Source of the DNA: DASRPD01 sp035646535
GTDB lineage: Bacteria > Actinomycetota > Acidimicrobiia > IMCC26256 > JANYLB01
DNA: 44,530 bases
Assembly (NCBI GenBank): GCA_035646535.1
Contig: DASRPD010000070.1
Location: 1 to 44,530 of the forward strand
Reading direction: 5' to 3'
Positions 16,640-25,926 of this stretch are shown here, one piece after another. The notes under the pieces are model-generated. The model ran no database searches and had not been told where the DNA came from. It worked only from the letters and a program-made list of their open reading frames with translations. The stretch's first letter is position 1, and the number at the start of each line of letters is the position of its first letter. A program made the position numbers and the translations under genes.

Positions 16640-17242
16640 ATGCGCCTACCGGCGGAACAACGCCGATCCCAACTCTTCGACGTCGCGTGCGAGGTGTTCG
16701 CCGCCGCGGGGTTCCACGCGACCTCGATGGACGAGATCGCCGAGGCCGCGGGCGTCACCAAACCGGTGTTGTATCAGCACTTCCCCTCCAAACGCGCGCT
16801 CTACCGGGAGCTCCTGGCCGACGTGGCCAGCCGGCTGGTCGCCTCCGTGCGCGGCGCGACGGGCGACGCCGAATCCGGAAGAGCGCGCGTCCAGGAGGGC
16901 TTCGCGGCCTACTTCAGCTTCGTCACCGCGAACCGTGCCGCGTTTCGTCTGCTCTTCGGAGCGTCGGTTCGCAACGACGACGAGTTCGCGGACATTGCCG
17001 AACGGGCGATCGACCAGGTCGCGTCGCTGACCGCCGGGCTCATCGACATCGACGCGGAACCGGAGCACCGCCTCGTGCTCGCGCACGCGGTGGTCGGGAT
17101 GGCCGAGGCCACGAGCCGAAGGCTGCCGCGATCCGGTGGAGAGCTCGATCCCGATGTGCTGGCCGGTTGGCTTGCCGAGATGGCCTGGTTCGGGTTGCGC
17201 GGCGTCCGTGGCGACGCGCCCACCGGCGCGCCGACGGTCTGA
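16640..17242 (+). CDS. TetR-family transcriptional regulator
   Basis: 200 residues. The N-terminal TetR DNA-binding domain is clear: RRSQLFDVACEVFAAAGFHATSMDEIAEAAGVTKPVLYQHFPSKRALYRELL (about 8-59). A variable all-helical ligand domain follows. It starts 10 bp after the reductase stop, so it is the third gene of the dehydrogenase-reductase operon and probably controls it. No operator was identified with confidence. Confidence 0.93.
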   Translation: MRLPAEQRRSQLFDVACEVFAAAGFHATSMDEIAEAAGVTKPVLYQHFPSKRALYRELLADVASRLVASVRGATGDAESGRARVQEGFAAYFSFVTANRAAFRLLFGASVRNDDEFADIAERAIDQVASLTAGLIDIDAEPEHRLVLAHAVVGMAEATSRRLPRSGGELDPDVLAGWLAEMAWFGLRGVRGDAPTGAPTV

Positions 17243-17250
17243 ACGCCGCG

Positions 17251-17988
17251 CTACGCGCGTCGAGGGGCGTCCTCGGAGGGAGGACCGCTCCGTTCGGGTT
17301 GGGGCCTGTACCGGTCGCGACCGAAGCTGCCCACCAGCCCCGCGAGGACCGTGACGAGGAAGATCTGGCCCATGAGCGCCTCGATCGTCACGAGCACCCG
17401 TCCCGTGTCTGTCCTCGGTGTGAGATCTCCGAAGCCCACCGTCGTCAGCACGATGTAGGAGAAGTAGAGATAGTCCACGGGATCCCGGCCGGAAGACTGG
17501 GCGAAGAACGGATCGCTCTCCAACCGGTTCAGGAGCCCGTACACCGAGGCGAACGCGATGCCGATGAGCAGGTACGCGCAGATCACCCCGAGGATCGACT
17601 CCAGGTTGACCCGCGGATGACGAGCGATCCGTTGGAGCACGGCGACCGGCGCGACCACCACGAGCGCGACCGTCGCGATTCCCGCGCCGTCGTAGGCCGA
17701 GCCGAGCACTCCCTGGAGCGCGTTGGCGGCCACCGCGACGACAACGACGACTCCTGCGATCTTGAACATGCGGCCGCGCACCCGGGACGTGTACAGGGCG
17801 AGCAGCAGCACTCCACCGAACGCGACACCGAGCGCGACCCGGCCCCAAGCCGTGCCGTCCAGGAACACCATCAGCACGTAGGTCACGATGATCGCAGCCA
17901 GGAGCAGCCCGTAGCTGTCGCCCTCGCGGATGCGACGACGGAGCAACTCGCGGGCCGCGAACCGACCGATCGTCGGGCCTTCGGACAT
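17251..17988 (-). CDS. Ion_trans_2-type potassium channel
   Basis: 245 residues from ATG 17988 (MSEGPTIGRF). The N-terminal part has four hydrophobic segments (YGLLLAAIIVTYVLMVFL, VALGVAFGGVLLLALY, IAGVVVVVAVAANALQGVL, IATVALVVVAPVAVLQ). A two-helix pore unit follows (ILGVICAYLLIGIAFASVYGLL ... LFLVTVLAGLVG-like) with the selectivity filter TVGFGDLTP. The Phe in place of Tyr in the filter is a known variant. No cytoplasmic RCK domain is fused. It is 9 bp from the convergent TetR gene and divergent from the next gene. Confidence 0.9.
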   Translation of the reverse strand: MSEGPTIGRFAARELLRRRIREGDSYGLLLAAIIVTYVLMVFLDGTAWGRVALGVAFGGVLLLALYTSRVRGRMFKIAGVVVVVAVAANALQGVLGSAYDGAGIATVALVVVAPVAVLQRIARHPRVNLESILGVICAYLLIGIAFASVYGLLNRLESDPFFAQSSGRDPVDYLYFSYIVLTTVGFGDLTPRTDTGRVLVTIEALMGQIFLVTVLAGLVGSFGRDRYRPQPERSGPPSEDAPRRA

Positions 17989-18087
17989 GCCCGGGATACT
18001 GCCAGGGAATCCTGCGTCACGCGCGGAGGAGCTGCGCTGAGAGGCGTCGCCGACGCGGTGCACCCCGACCCGACCTATCGTGGAGTC

Positions 18088-18429
18088 ATGGCCGCGCCGT
18101 CCGAACCGCCGTCCGAACCGCCGTCCGAACCGCCGCCCGATCTGCCAGAGGTCTTCGCGGATATCCCACACGAGGGCGACTCCGACGATGAGGCTGCGCC
18201 ACCACGGCAGGTCGACCGGTTCCGTCAGACGGCGCTGGGCAACGTCGTCGCGGCTGGGCTCCTGGGTCTGCGCGACGCGCTCGAAGGCCGCCCCGAGCGC
18301 GAGGAGACCGCGGTCGTCGTGGACGCACCCCAGCCACGCGGGGACGCTGACTTCGAGGTGATGTTGGACCCGGATCGCCCGGGCCACGGCGTCGTCGTCG
18401 TCCACCGGCCGCTGCCGGACAACAACTGA
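18088..18429 (+). CDS. Small acidic protein with PSEP repeats
   Basis: 113 residues from ATG 18088. The start carries three PSEP units encoded by a 12-bp tandem repeat. A conserved-looking core follows (DRFRQTALGNVVAAGLLGLRDALEGRPEREETAVVVDAP) and the protein ends in DPDRPGHGVVVVHRPLPDNN. There is no membrane segment or signal. The frame is open far upstream, but the leftward K+ channel start and the lack of homology there favour this start. Function unknown. Confidence 0.65.
   Translation: MAAPSEPPSEPPSEPPPDLPEVFADIPHEGDSDDEAAPPRQVDRFRQTALGNVVAAGLLGLRDALEGRPEREETAVVVDAPQPRGDADFEVMLDPDRPGHGVVVVHRPLPDNN
18097..18132. repeat. 12-bp tandem repeat, three copies
   Basis: CCGTCCGAACCG occurs exactly at 18097, 18109 and 18121 and encodes PSEP units. 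Confidence 0.9.
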
Positions 18430-18483
18430 GCCGCACCGGCGTGGAACGCCGCGGGCCGGTACGCGGACGGTAGCTTCGCGCTC

Positions 18484-20572
18484 ATGACGAACCGCGCCTT
18501 CGAACACGCGTTGTCGTATCGGGCCGACCAGGCGGGCCTGCTCCTCGCCGGTGCGGATCTCCCACTCACGTTCCAACGCACGCTCATGCCGCGCCCGACG
18601 CTCGACCAGGCCATCGTCACGGGCTTGGCCGTCTACGCCAACCACGCGGTGGTCTCGCTCGTCCAGGAGTCGATCCAGTCGTTCGGCATCGTCGCGCCGC
18701 GCCTGGCCGGGCGCCGACGGTCGACGGCCGACGAGCGACGTCTGGAGCCAGACGACCATCGCGCTCGACGTGGCCGCGATCGGCGCCGGGTTCGCGATCC
18801 AGCGCTTCTTTCGCCCGCGCGATCGTGAGCCACTGCCGCACGCGGCGGCGCGCACGAGCGGATACTGGCTCTCACTCGCGGGCGCCTCGGGCGCGACCAT
18901 CGGTGCCCTGCAGGAGCTGTTGGTGACTCGTCGAGGCGAACGGCGAACCACGGTCCCCGTCGGCGAGAAGGGCCGCGGCCCTTCTCGCCGCCCTCGTGAG
19001 CTCCACCGTCGTCGGGAAGCCCGTGCCGACCACGACCTACCGGACGACGGCACCCCGGTCTCGCCGGCCAAGGCGCTGGCGCTCGGCGCGGTCGTCGCCG
19101 GAGGCGTCTCGACCATGGGGCTCGGCGAACGGCTCCTCGCCGAAGGCGTCGCGCGACTCGGCGCGAAGGTCCTCCCCGCGAGCCCCGAGGTGCTGCGACC
19201 CTTCGGCCACATCGCCGCGCTGGCTGTGCTCTTGTCAGGCGTCCGCGTGCTCGTGGAGCGGAGCCTCAGCGGCCTCGAAGACCGCGAGTCCGCGATCGAG
19301 GCCGCGTTCGACATCCCGCCACCGAACCCGCTCGTCTCCGGAAGCCTCGAGAGCTCGGTCGAGTTCTCGAAACTCTCACGCCGAGGGCGGCGCTTCGTAT
19401 GGACCGTCACCCCGACCACGGCGATCCGCGAGCTGGTGGACGAGCCCGCGCCGAGATCGCCGATCCGCGTCTACGCCGGCTTGGAGAGCGCAGCCACCGA
19501 CACCGAGCGCGTGAGACTCATCATGGACGAGCTGGATCGCACACACGCGCTCGACCGGTCGTGGCTCCTCGTCGCGTCGCCCACGGGTACCGGCTACGTG
19601 AACTACGCCGCGACCAGCGTGCTGGAGGTGCTCACGCGGGGCGACTGCGCCAGTGTCGCGATGCAGTACGCGGCCCGGCCGTCGGTCCTGTCGCTGGATC
19701 GCGTGCGCGAGGGCCGCCGCCAGGCCCGCCTGCTCATCGACGCGCTCAGCGAACGGCTGGGCTCGATGCCCCCGGCTCGCCGCCCGAAGGTCGTGTTGTT
19801 CGGAGAGAGCCTTGGTGCGTGGACGAGCCAGGACCCGTTCGTCGACCGGGGAACCCGGGGTCTCGTGGATGCCGGCATCCACCATGCCATCTGGATCGGC
19901 ACGCCCCACTTCAGCAAGTGGAAAGAGCAGGTGCTGCACGACCAACGGCCCGACGTCGATGAACATCTCGTCCGGGTTTGCAACAGCATCGAAGAATGAC
20001 AGGAGCTCGACCCAGCCGAACAAGCCCGAGCCCGCTACGTGATGATCACCCACCACAACGATGGAGTCGCGCTCTTCGGACCCGAGATCGCCATTCAGGC
20101 GCCCTCGTGGCTGGACAACGACGGTGCTCGACCGACGGGGGTGCCGCGGGCCATGCGATGGATGCCGAGCACCACTTTTCTTCATGTGCTCATGGACATG
20201 AAGAACTCCGCCAACGTCGTACCGGGAAAGTTCGCGGCCACCGGCCATGACTACCGTGCCGACCTCTTGCCGTTCTTCCACGCGGTGCTCGGCCTCCCCG
20301 CGACCGACGAGCAGCTCGATCGCATCGACGCATGGCTGCAGAACGACGAGCTCGGGCGCAGTAGCTGGATCGAACGTCACGGTGACGCCGGCAAGAGCAT
20401 GTCGGCCTCCATCGTCGACGACGCGCTGAGCGAAGCGCGAGACCGCGGCGAGGATCCCAATGCGCTGCTCGCCGAGCTGGTGGCGGGCGTCGCCGAGGAG
20501 GAGTTCGGCGCTGCCGGTGGCGCGGCGATCCCGACCGCGGACGAGATGGCCCCGCCCGACGGCGACGCGTAG
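18484..20572 (+). pseudogene. Abhydrolase_9 (DUF2319) membrane hydrolase, frameshifted
   Basis: Pieces of one ~690-codon gene lie in changing frames. From ATG 18484 the frame reads MTNRAFEHALSYRADQAG to about 18710, then shifts to DVWSQTTIALDVAAIGAGF. Around 18925-19040 a third frame reads LVEANGEPRSPSARRAAALL. It returns to DLPDDGTPVSPAKALALG and runs through the catalytic domain (SPIRVYAGLESA, WLLVASPTGTGYVNYAA, VLFGESLGAWTSQ with nucleophile Ser). An in-frame TGA at 19997 interrupts it, and the same frame continues QELDPAEQARARYVMITHHNDG to 20572. The family, with an N-terminal membrane domain and C-terminal hydrolase (Rv1069c-like), is recognisable. Either a decayed gene or local sequence errors would explain this. 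Confidence 0.8.
18961..18990. repeat. Perfect 30-bp palindrome inside the broken gene
   Basis: CGGCGAGAAGGGCCG is followed immediately by its exact reverse complement, with no loop. It lies in the part of the Abhydrolase_9 gene where the reading frame changes. Confidence 0.95.
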
Positions 20573-20607
20573 CCCGACGCGGAGCGCGCTCGAGGGACCG
20601 GCGATGT

Positions 20608-21651
20608 CTACGGCGTGTCGGTGGCGAGCCTCCGCCGTCCGTGCCGGTGGGAGAACGCCAAGGACGCGATCAGCCCTGCCGGCAACGGGAGCCAGTACGA
20701 GAAGAGGCGGTAGAGCAGCGTCGCCAGCACCGCGTGGTCGGGCTGGACGCCGGCGAGCGTCAGCACTCCGGTCAACCCCGCCTCGACGAAACCGAGTCCG
20801 CCAGGGGTGAACGGGATCATCGCGAGGACGCTCGCGGCAACGTAGGCGAGCAACACGAGGGCCGGGTCGACGATCGAGCCGACGGCGAGCAGGCAGGCGA
20901 ACAGCGACAGGAAGTCGAACAGCTGATTGCCGAACGCGGCCGGCACGGCCCGGCGCCACGACTCGCTGAGCTGACTGCGCACGAAGTCGCGCGCCTCGAC
21001 GACCCGGCCGGCCATCGGCGGGTCGAGGCCTCGCCCGCGCCGAACGAGCGTCACCACCAGATCGATGCCCTGACCGAACAACCGCACGACGCGGTCCGAG
21101 GTCAGCAACGCGAACCCACCGGCAATGAAGAACACCGAGAGCACGCCGGCGAGGATCGCTCCCTCCATCAGGGCCGAGTCGACCGCGAGGCCGAACAGCA
21201 TCGGCACGAGCGCGACGACCGGCAGGACCAGCAACGTGGTCGTCGAGAGCAATCCCACGGCGGTCAGCCCCGTCGTGGCCCGGGTCGCGCTGAACCCGGC
21301 TCGCACGAGCATGTTGATCTGGAGGGCGGCTCCGGTCGCGACCCCGCCGGGCAGGGCGCGGCTCAGCGCGTTCCCCGCGAGCTGCGAGCACGCGACGTCG
21401 AACCACTCCTCGGCCTTGAGTGCGACGCGCGTCAGCTCCCAGATGCTGACGAAGGCCAGAACCTGGAGCAACGCGACGGCGATGAACCAGACCGGGAACA
21501 CGTCTCGGAGCCGCGGCAACGACCCGAAGGCGGCCAAGAGTCCCGGCGCCACGAGGTACAGCGAGATTCCGAAGAGCGCGACCATGACGATTCGCCCGAC
21601 GATGCGCCGGCGCGACGGCATCGCCGGGTTCGTCTCGGCGCCCTCGGTCAT
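20608..21651 (-). CDS. UPF0104 / lysylphosphatidylglycerol synthase-type membrane protein
   Basis: 347 residues from ATG 21651 (MTEGAETNPAMP). About eight hydrophobic helices match the flippase-like LPG_synthase_TM family: VALFGISLYLVAPGLLAAF, FIAVALLQVLAFVSIWELTRVAL, ALPGGVATGAALQ, then AYVAASVLAMIPFTPGGLGFVEAGLTGVL, whose GGLGFxEA loop is the family hallmark. No soluble synthase domain is attached, so it is a transporter- or flippase-like module of unknown substrate. It is intact although the genes on both sides are damaged. Confidence 0.85.
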   Translation of the reverse strand: MTEGAETNPAMPSRRRIVGRIVMVALFGISLYLVAPGLLAAFGSLPRLRDVFPVWFIAVALLQVLAFVSIWELTRVALKAEEWFDVACSQLAGNALSRALPGGVATGAALQINMLVRAGFSATRATTGLTAVGLLSTTTLLVLPVVALVPMLFGLAVDSALMEGAILAGVLSVFFIAGGFALLTSDRVVRLFGQGIDLVVTLVRRGRGLDPPMAGRVVEARDFVRSQLSESWRRAVPAAFGNQLFDFLSLFACLLAVGSIVDPALVLLAYVAASVLAMIPFTPGGLGFVEAGLTGVLTLAGVQPDHAVLATLLYRLFSYWLPLPAGLIASLAFSHRHGRRRLATDTP

Positions 21652-21755
21652 CGGGTCAGTCAAGCATTCGGGGGACGCGGCTTCGAAAGGCGCGTCTGGA
21701 CGAACCGATGAACCTGGAGTGACCCACGCACCAACCAATCGGACGAGGAGAGCTG

Positions 21756-22140
21756 ATGCTGGGAACGTAGGAGTTCGGGACCGGCCAACTGCTGTGGTCG
21801 ATGCTGTGGTTCTTCATGTTCTTCGTCATGATCTGGCTCCTGATCATGGTGTTCACGGACATCTTTCGCAGCCAAGATCTCTCCGGGTGGGCCAAGGCGG
21901 CCTGGATCGTCTTCGTGTTCGTCTTGACGCCCATCGGCATCCTCGTCTATCTCATCGTCCGCGGCCACAAGATGGGCGAGCACGCGATCCAAGCAGCCAA
22001 GGCTCAAGACGAGGCGGCGCGCGAGTACATCCGCCAGGCGAGCGGCACCGCGTCCAGCCCGGCCCAGGAGCTCACCCACCTCGCCGAGCTCAAGGACAAG
22101 GGCGTGATCGACGACGCCGAGTTCCAGCGAATGAAGACAA
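21756..22140 (+). pseudogene. SHOCT-domain membrane protein, amber codon and lost 3' end
   Basis: A GAGGAG ribosome site precedes ATG 21756, but codon 5 is TAG (21768-21770). The same frame continues EFGTGQLLWSMLWFFMFFVMIWLLIMVF, as expected for the membrane part of SHOCT proteins; ATG 21801 could still initiate a shorter product. A second helix and the SHOCT motif (LTHLAELKDKGVIDDAEFQRMK) follow. The last residues and stop are missing: at about 22130-22145 the sequence runs into a substrate-binding protein gene in another frame. I read this as a deletion joining two gene fragments. Confidence 0.65.
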
Positions 22141-23119
22141 GATCGCGGCGATTCCGGCCTGGACGACCGCGACGTTCTCCGACCCGGGTTTCGCCGGGCG
22201 ACCGGGCCTCAACCAGGAGTTCTTCGACACCGCCAAGACATTCGCGGCGTGGTGCAACGCGGCGGGCGGCATCAACGGCCGCGAGATCGTGGTCGACGAG
22301 CGCGACGCCGCGCTCACGAACTACAAGCCACGCATGGCCGAGGCCTGCAGCGAAGACTTCTTCATGGTGGGTGGCGGCGCCGTGTTCGACGACACCGGCG
22401 TCGAAGACCGTCTGCGTTGTCTGCTTCCCGACATCCCGGGCTTCGTCGTGACCCCGCAGGCGCGCGGTGTCGACCTCGTGGTGCAGCCGCTGCCGAACAG
22501 CAACACGGTGGTGTTGACCGGGACGTTCAACTGGCTCGGCGAGCCCGAGAACCTGGCCAAGCTGTCGCAGGGCCTGCGGAACGCGGCGTCGCCGCTCGAG
22601 TGGGTCCGCGCCGACGCGAACCACTACGACCAGACGCTCATCGAAGTCGGCGGCGACGCGGTGGACAACGTGTACATTCACAGCGCGTTCTACCCGTTCG
22701 AGGAAGCCGCCGACAACCCCGCCACCCAGGAGTATCTCGACGCGTTCGCGGAGTACACGCCTGACGGCAAGGACCGCGCGTACCTCGGGTTGCAAGCGTG
22801 GTCGGCCTGGCTGCTGTTCGCACAGTCGGCACGAGACTGCGGCTCGGATCTGACCCGCAAGTGCGTGTACGACAACGCCAAGTCGGTGCACGAGTGGACC
22901 GGCGGCGGCCTGCACGTTGCCACTGACCCGGGCACCAACACACCGAGCGGGTGCTTCACGGTCATGCAGGCGACGCCCGACGGGTTCATCCGTCCCGACA
23001 TCGACGCCAACGACGGGATCTACCGCTGCGACGACGCCGGCCTCTACGAGCTCGAGGGCGACTACGGCGAGGGTGCGACGCTCGCCGACGTGGGCCTGAG
23101 CGAGGCGGATCTCCGCTAA
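22130..23119 (+). pseudogene. Branched-chain amino-acid-type ABC substrate-binding protein, truncated
   Basis: About 329 codons of a periplasmic-binding-protein type 1 lipoprotein that would deliver a small solute to an ABC importer. It begins abruptly at DKIAAIPAWTTATFSDPGFAGRPGLNQEFFD and lacks a signal peptide and the first ~50 residues. It continues AWCNAAGGINGREI and ends with FSAWLLFAQSA-like and SEADLR. Around 22527-22560 the text NTVVLTGTFNWLGEPENLAKLSQG seems to jump from the first lobe to the second. From memory of the family roughly 70 residues are missing there, possibly by deletion between two CTCGGCGAG-like sites. No permease or ATPase genes are nearby. The product is unlikely to be functional. 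Confidence 0.7.
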
Positions 23120-23140
23120 TCCGCAGATCGGGATCGGCGG

Positions 23141-23866
23141 TCAGCTCCGTTCGTAGCGCCACCCGGCGTCGGCCATCCACAGTCGGTGCCGTCCGCCCGG
23201 GCGGTCCGCGTCACCGGCCTCGTATCCCGAGTCGCCGTGCCACATCGCCACGATCGCACCGCCGACGGCGGCGATCCGAGTCACGAACGATTCGGGCTCC
23301 CGGGCGCGCACGGCATCGAGGGTCTCTTCGACGGTGGTGAACCGTGCGAGGTCGTGGAGCGTCACCCAGGTTGGTGGTGCGAGCTCGATCTCCCCGGCGT
23401 CACGCCGTGCGAGGCCGTCGGCGGGTCGCACCCAACGGTGCGCGTGGATCTCGCCGCCGTCGACGACGACGTCGCCCGGAGGGGCAGCGGTGACGAAGAA
23501 CCAGGTCGCGAACCGTTTCGGTGCGAAAGCGGGCGGACACCAGTGCGCGTACGTCACCAGGCCGTCCGGGTCGATATCGAGGCCGGCCTCTTCCTGGGCC
23601 TCTCGGGCCGCGGCCCGGCGCGCGACGCCGAGCTCGTCGACCGAGCGGTCACCGTCACCCGGATCCACACGCCCACCGGGGAACACCCACATTCCACCGG
23701 CGAACGCGAGCTTCGAGTTGCGCAGCAGCACGAGGGTCTCGAGCCCGGCCGTGCCGTCTCGCAGCAGGACGACCGTCGCCGCGGGGATCGTCTGCGTCTG
23801 CGGCTCGGTCGGTGTCGTTCCGAGCCGCCGTGCCCACGCACGCGTCTTCTCGTTCGCATCACTCAC
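23141..23866 (-). CDS. Nudix hydrolase (NUDT7/19-like)
   Basis: 241 residues from GTG 23866, chosen because GGAGG lies nine bases upstream; ATG 23890 would add eight residues. The Nudix box is AREAQEEAGL preceded by GGRVDPGD with a longer insert (GDRSVDELGVARRA) than the strict GX5E spacing, as in the peroxisomal CoA-diphosphatase and RNA-cap-like NUDT7/NUDT19 branch. WVFPGGRVD and the later HRWVRPADGL support that group. It would cleave a nucleoside-diphosphate-linked compound, perhaps CoA or its thioesters, which fits the acyl-CoA-rich neighbourhood. Confidence 0.87.
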   Translation of the reverse strand: MSDANEKTRAWARRLGTTPTEPQTQTIPAATVVLLRDGTAGLETLVLLRNSKLAFAGGMWVFPGGRVDPGDGDRSVDELGVARRAAAREAQEEAGLDIDPDGLVTYAHWCPPAFAPKRFATWFFVTAAPPGDVVVDGGEIHAHRWVRPADGLARRDAGEIELAPPTWVTLHDLARFTTVEETLDAVRAREPESFVTRIAAVGGAIVAMWHGDSGYEAGDADRPGGRHRLWMADAGWRYERS

Positions 23867-24018
23867 GTGGCTGGTCCTCCGAATCTTCATCCTCGCGTTC
23901 CGTGCCTCGGTCGACGTTACGCCGTGGGCAGCAGCCTCCTCCCGGAACGACCAGATCCCGCCATTGCGGGTCCGCCGCGCCCTGGTGGGGGTACCCGGTC
24001 GTGGTTGCATGGTGGGCC

Positions 24019-24495
24019 ATGGACCGGCCGATGACCCTGTGGCGGCGCACCTGGCCCGCGCTCACCGCCGTCGCGGTGGTCACGGTGCTCGCCCTCACGG
24101 TCTGGGGGTGGCGTGACCTGCGGGCCACCGAGGCGACGACCGGTGGCGTGCGTTCGGAGCTGCGCTCGACCCGCACCGAGGCCCGGGGCTTGACCGCCGA
24201 CCTCCGCGACGCTCTCGGCGGGCTCGCGGCGCTCGAGGTGGAGTTGACGACCCGCACGGCCGAGCGCGATCAGCTCGTGGAGGAAGCCCGCGCCGTCGCC
24301 GTGCAACTGGAAGCCGCCCGCGCCGCGCTGAGCGAGGCTGGGCGACAGCTCAACGAGCGAAAGGCGGATGCGACCGAGATACGCGTGTGCCTCGACGGGA
24401 TCTCGGCCGGTCTCAATGCACTGGCGGTCGGTGACTCGAGCGCCGCGCTCAGCCGGGTGCGCGCGGTCGCGAGCTCGTGCGAGGCGGCCGCGTGA
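24019..24495 (+). CDS. Membrane-anchored coiled-coil protein
   Basis: 158 residues: a short cytoplasmic start, one helix (TAVAVVTVLALTVWGW, about 15-30), ~90 residues of coiled coil rich in Ala, Glu, Arg and Leu (RSELRSTRTEARGLTADLRDALGGLAALEVELTTRTAERDQL), then a small two-Cys ending (VCLDGISAGLNALAVGDSS...ASSCEAAA). The same helix - coiled coil - two-Cys pattern forms the N-terminus of the next protein, whose GTG start overlaps this stop (GTGA at 24492). The two genes are therefore coupled paralogues over this module. Function unknown; it may form a heteromer with the GH43 protein. Confidence 0.78.
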   Translation: MDRPMTLWRRTWPALTAVAVVTVLALTVWGWRDLRATEATTGGVRSELRSTRTEARGLTADLRDALGGLAALEVELTTRTAERDQLVEEARAVAVQLEAARAALSEAGRQLNERKADATEIRVCLDGISAGLNALAVGDSSAALSRVRAVASSCEAAA

Positions 24496-25883
24496 CGATC
24501 GACGCGCCGACACCAGGGCCGCCGGGGAGGCGGGGCCCGGCCGGGCCCGCCACACGCCGGTGGCGCAGACTCAACTCGCCGCGGTGGCGTCGCGGGATCG
24601 TCGTCGCGGCCGTCGTCGCCGTCGTCGCCGCCCAGTCGGCGCTCGCGTGGACGAGGTGGGAGTCCCATCGCGCGCTCGGTGACACGCGTGAAGACCTCAC
24701 GGTGGCAGCCGCGACGCGCGCCGAGCTGCGCGAGTCGCTCGCGGCGACCGACATCGAGGTCGGGTCGACGTACGGCACACTGACCGTACGCACCGTGGAG
24801 CGCGACGAAACGGCCACCGTGCTCAGCCGCGCGCAGGACGATCTGGTGTCGACGAACGTCCTCCGGTACGAGACCGGCGGCCGCGCGGCTGAGACCGAGC
24901 GCCACATCGCCACCCTCGATGCATGTCTCGGTGGGGTGAAACGCGCGATCTCGACCGTCGACGCCGGGGCGGCCGTCCCCGAGCTACGCGCCGCCCAGCC
25001 GGCCTGCACCGAGGTGCTCGTGGCGGGGACCGGCGCAGTGTTCCCGTTCGACTTCCCCGACCCGTTCGTGCTGCGCGTCGGCGGGACGTACTTCGCGTTC
25101 TCCACCAACGCGGGCGCCGGTGACGTCCAGGTGATCGTCTCGACCGATCTCATTCGCTGGACGATCGTGGGCAACGCGCTCGCCGGCTTGCCGCAGTGGG
25201 CGGCCGCGGGCGCAACCTGGGCCCCCGCAGTCCTTCCCGTCACCGGTGGCTACGCCATGTACTACACCGCGCACGAGCGCGCGTCGGGCCGGCAGTGCAT
25301 CTCCCGCGCCACCTCGAGAACCCCGTACGGGCCGTACGTCGACGGTTCGAGCGGACCGATGGTCTGCCAGCACGGCCTCGGTGGGTCGATCGACCCCAGC
25401 CCGTTCCTCGGCCCGGACGGAAACCGAACCCTCCTCTGGAAGAGCGAACAGCCCGCCGAGATCTGGAGCCAGCCACTCGCGGCGGACGGCACGTTGACCG
25501 GCCGGCCGAGCCGGCTCCTCGCGGTCGACCAGTCCTGGGAGCGCGGCGTCATCGAGGCACCGTCGATGATCTTCGGTGACGGCGGCTTCACGCTGTTGTA
25601 CTCGGGAAACCGCTGGGACAGCCGCGAGTACGCGACCGGCGCGGCACGCTGCGCCACGCCCGCCGGGCCTTGCCTGAAGCTGTCCTCACGACCGATCCTC
25701 GCCGGCTACGACCACGTCCTGGGTCCGGGCGGTGCCACCCCGTTCACCGCGGTGAACGGACAATCGTTCCTCGCGTACGCGGCGTATCACGATCCGCACG
25801 TCGGCTACCCCGCGAGCCGGCTGCTCCATCTCGCCACGATCGACCTCGGCGCGAGCCCTCCGGTGGTCACGCCGATACCCTGA
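24492..25883 (+). CDS. Membrane-anchored coiled-coil GH43-type glycosidase
   Basis: 463 residues. One transmembrane helix (about 36-53), a coiled-coil stalk (about 55-145), a two-Cys module (ACLGGVKRAIS...PACTEV) and then a five-bladed beta-propeller of glycoside hydrolase family 43. Propeller signatures: FDFPDPFVLRVGGTYFAFST with the likely general base Asp190, WAPAVLPVTGGYAMYYTA, SIDPSPFLGPDG and RGVIEAPSMI with the likely acid Glu. It would act outside the membrane on an arabinosyl, xylosyl or related sugar chain. An anchoring stalk of this kind is unusual for GH43. It is translationally coupled to its coiled-coil paralogue. Confidence 0.85.
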   Translation: MTIDAPTPGPPGRRGPAGPATRRWRRLNSPRWRRGIVVAAVVAVVAAQSALAWTRWESHRALGDTREDLTVAAATRAELRESLAATDIEVGSTYGTLTVRTVERDETATVLSRAQDDLVSTNVLRYETGGRAAETERHIATLDACLGGVKRAISTVDAGAAVPELRAAQPACTEVLVAGTGAVFPFDFPDPFVLRVGGTYFAFSTNAGAGDVQVIVSTDLIRWTIVGNALAGLPQWAAAGATWAPAVLPVTGGYAMYYTAHERASGRQCISRATSRTPYGPYVDGSSGPMVCQHGLGGSIDPSPFLGPDGNRTLLWKSEQPAEIWSQPLAADGTLTGRPSRLLAVDQSWERGVIEAPSMIFGDGGFTLLYSGNRWDSREYATGAARCATPAGPCLKLSSRPILAGYDHVLGPGGATPFTAVNGQSFLAYAAYHDPHVGYPASRLLHLATIDLGASPPVVTPIP

Positions 25884-25926
25884 GGCGCAGGCGACGCGCA
25901 CAGGGTGTGCACCCAAGGGACACACG

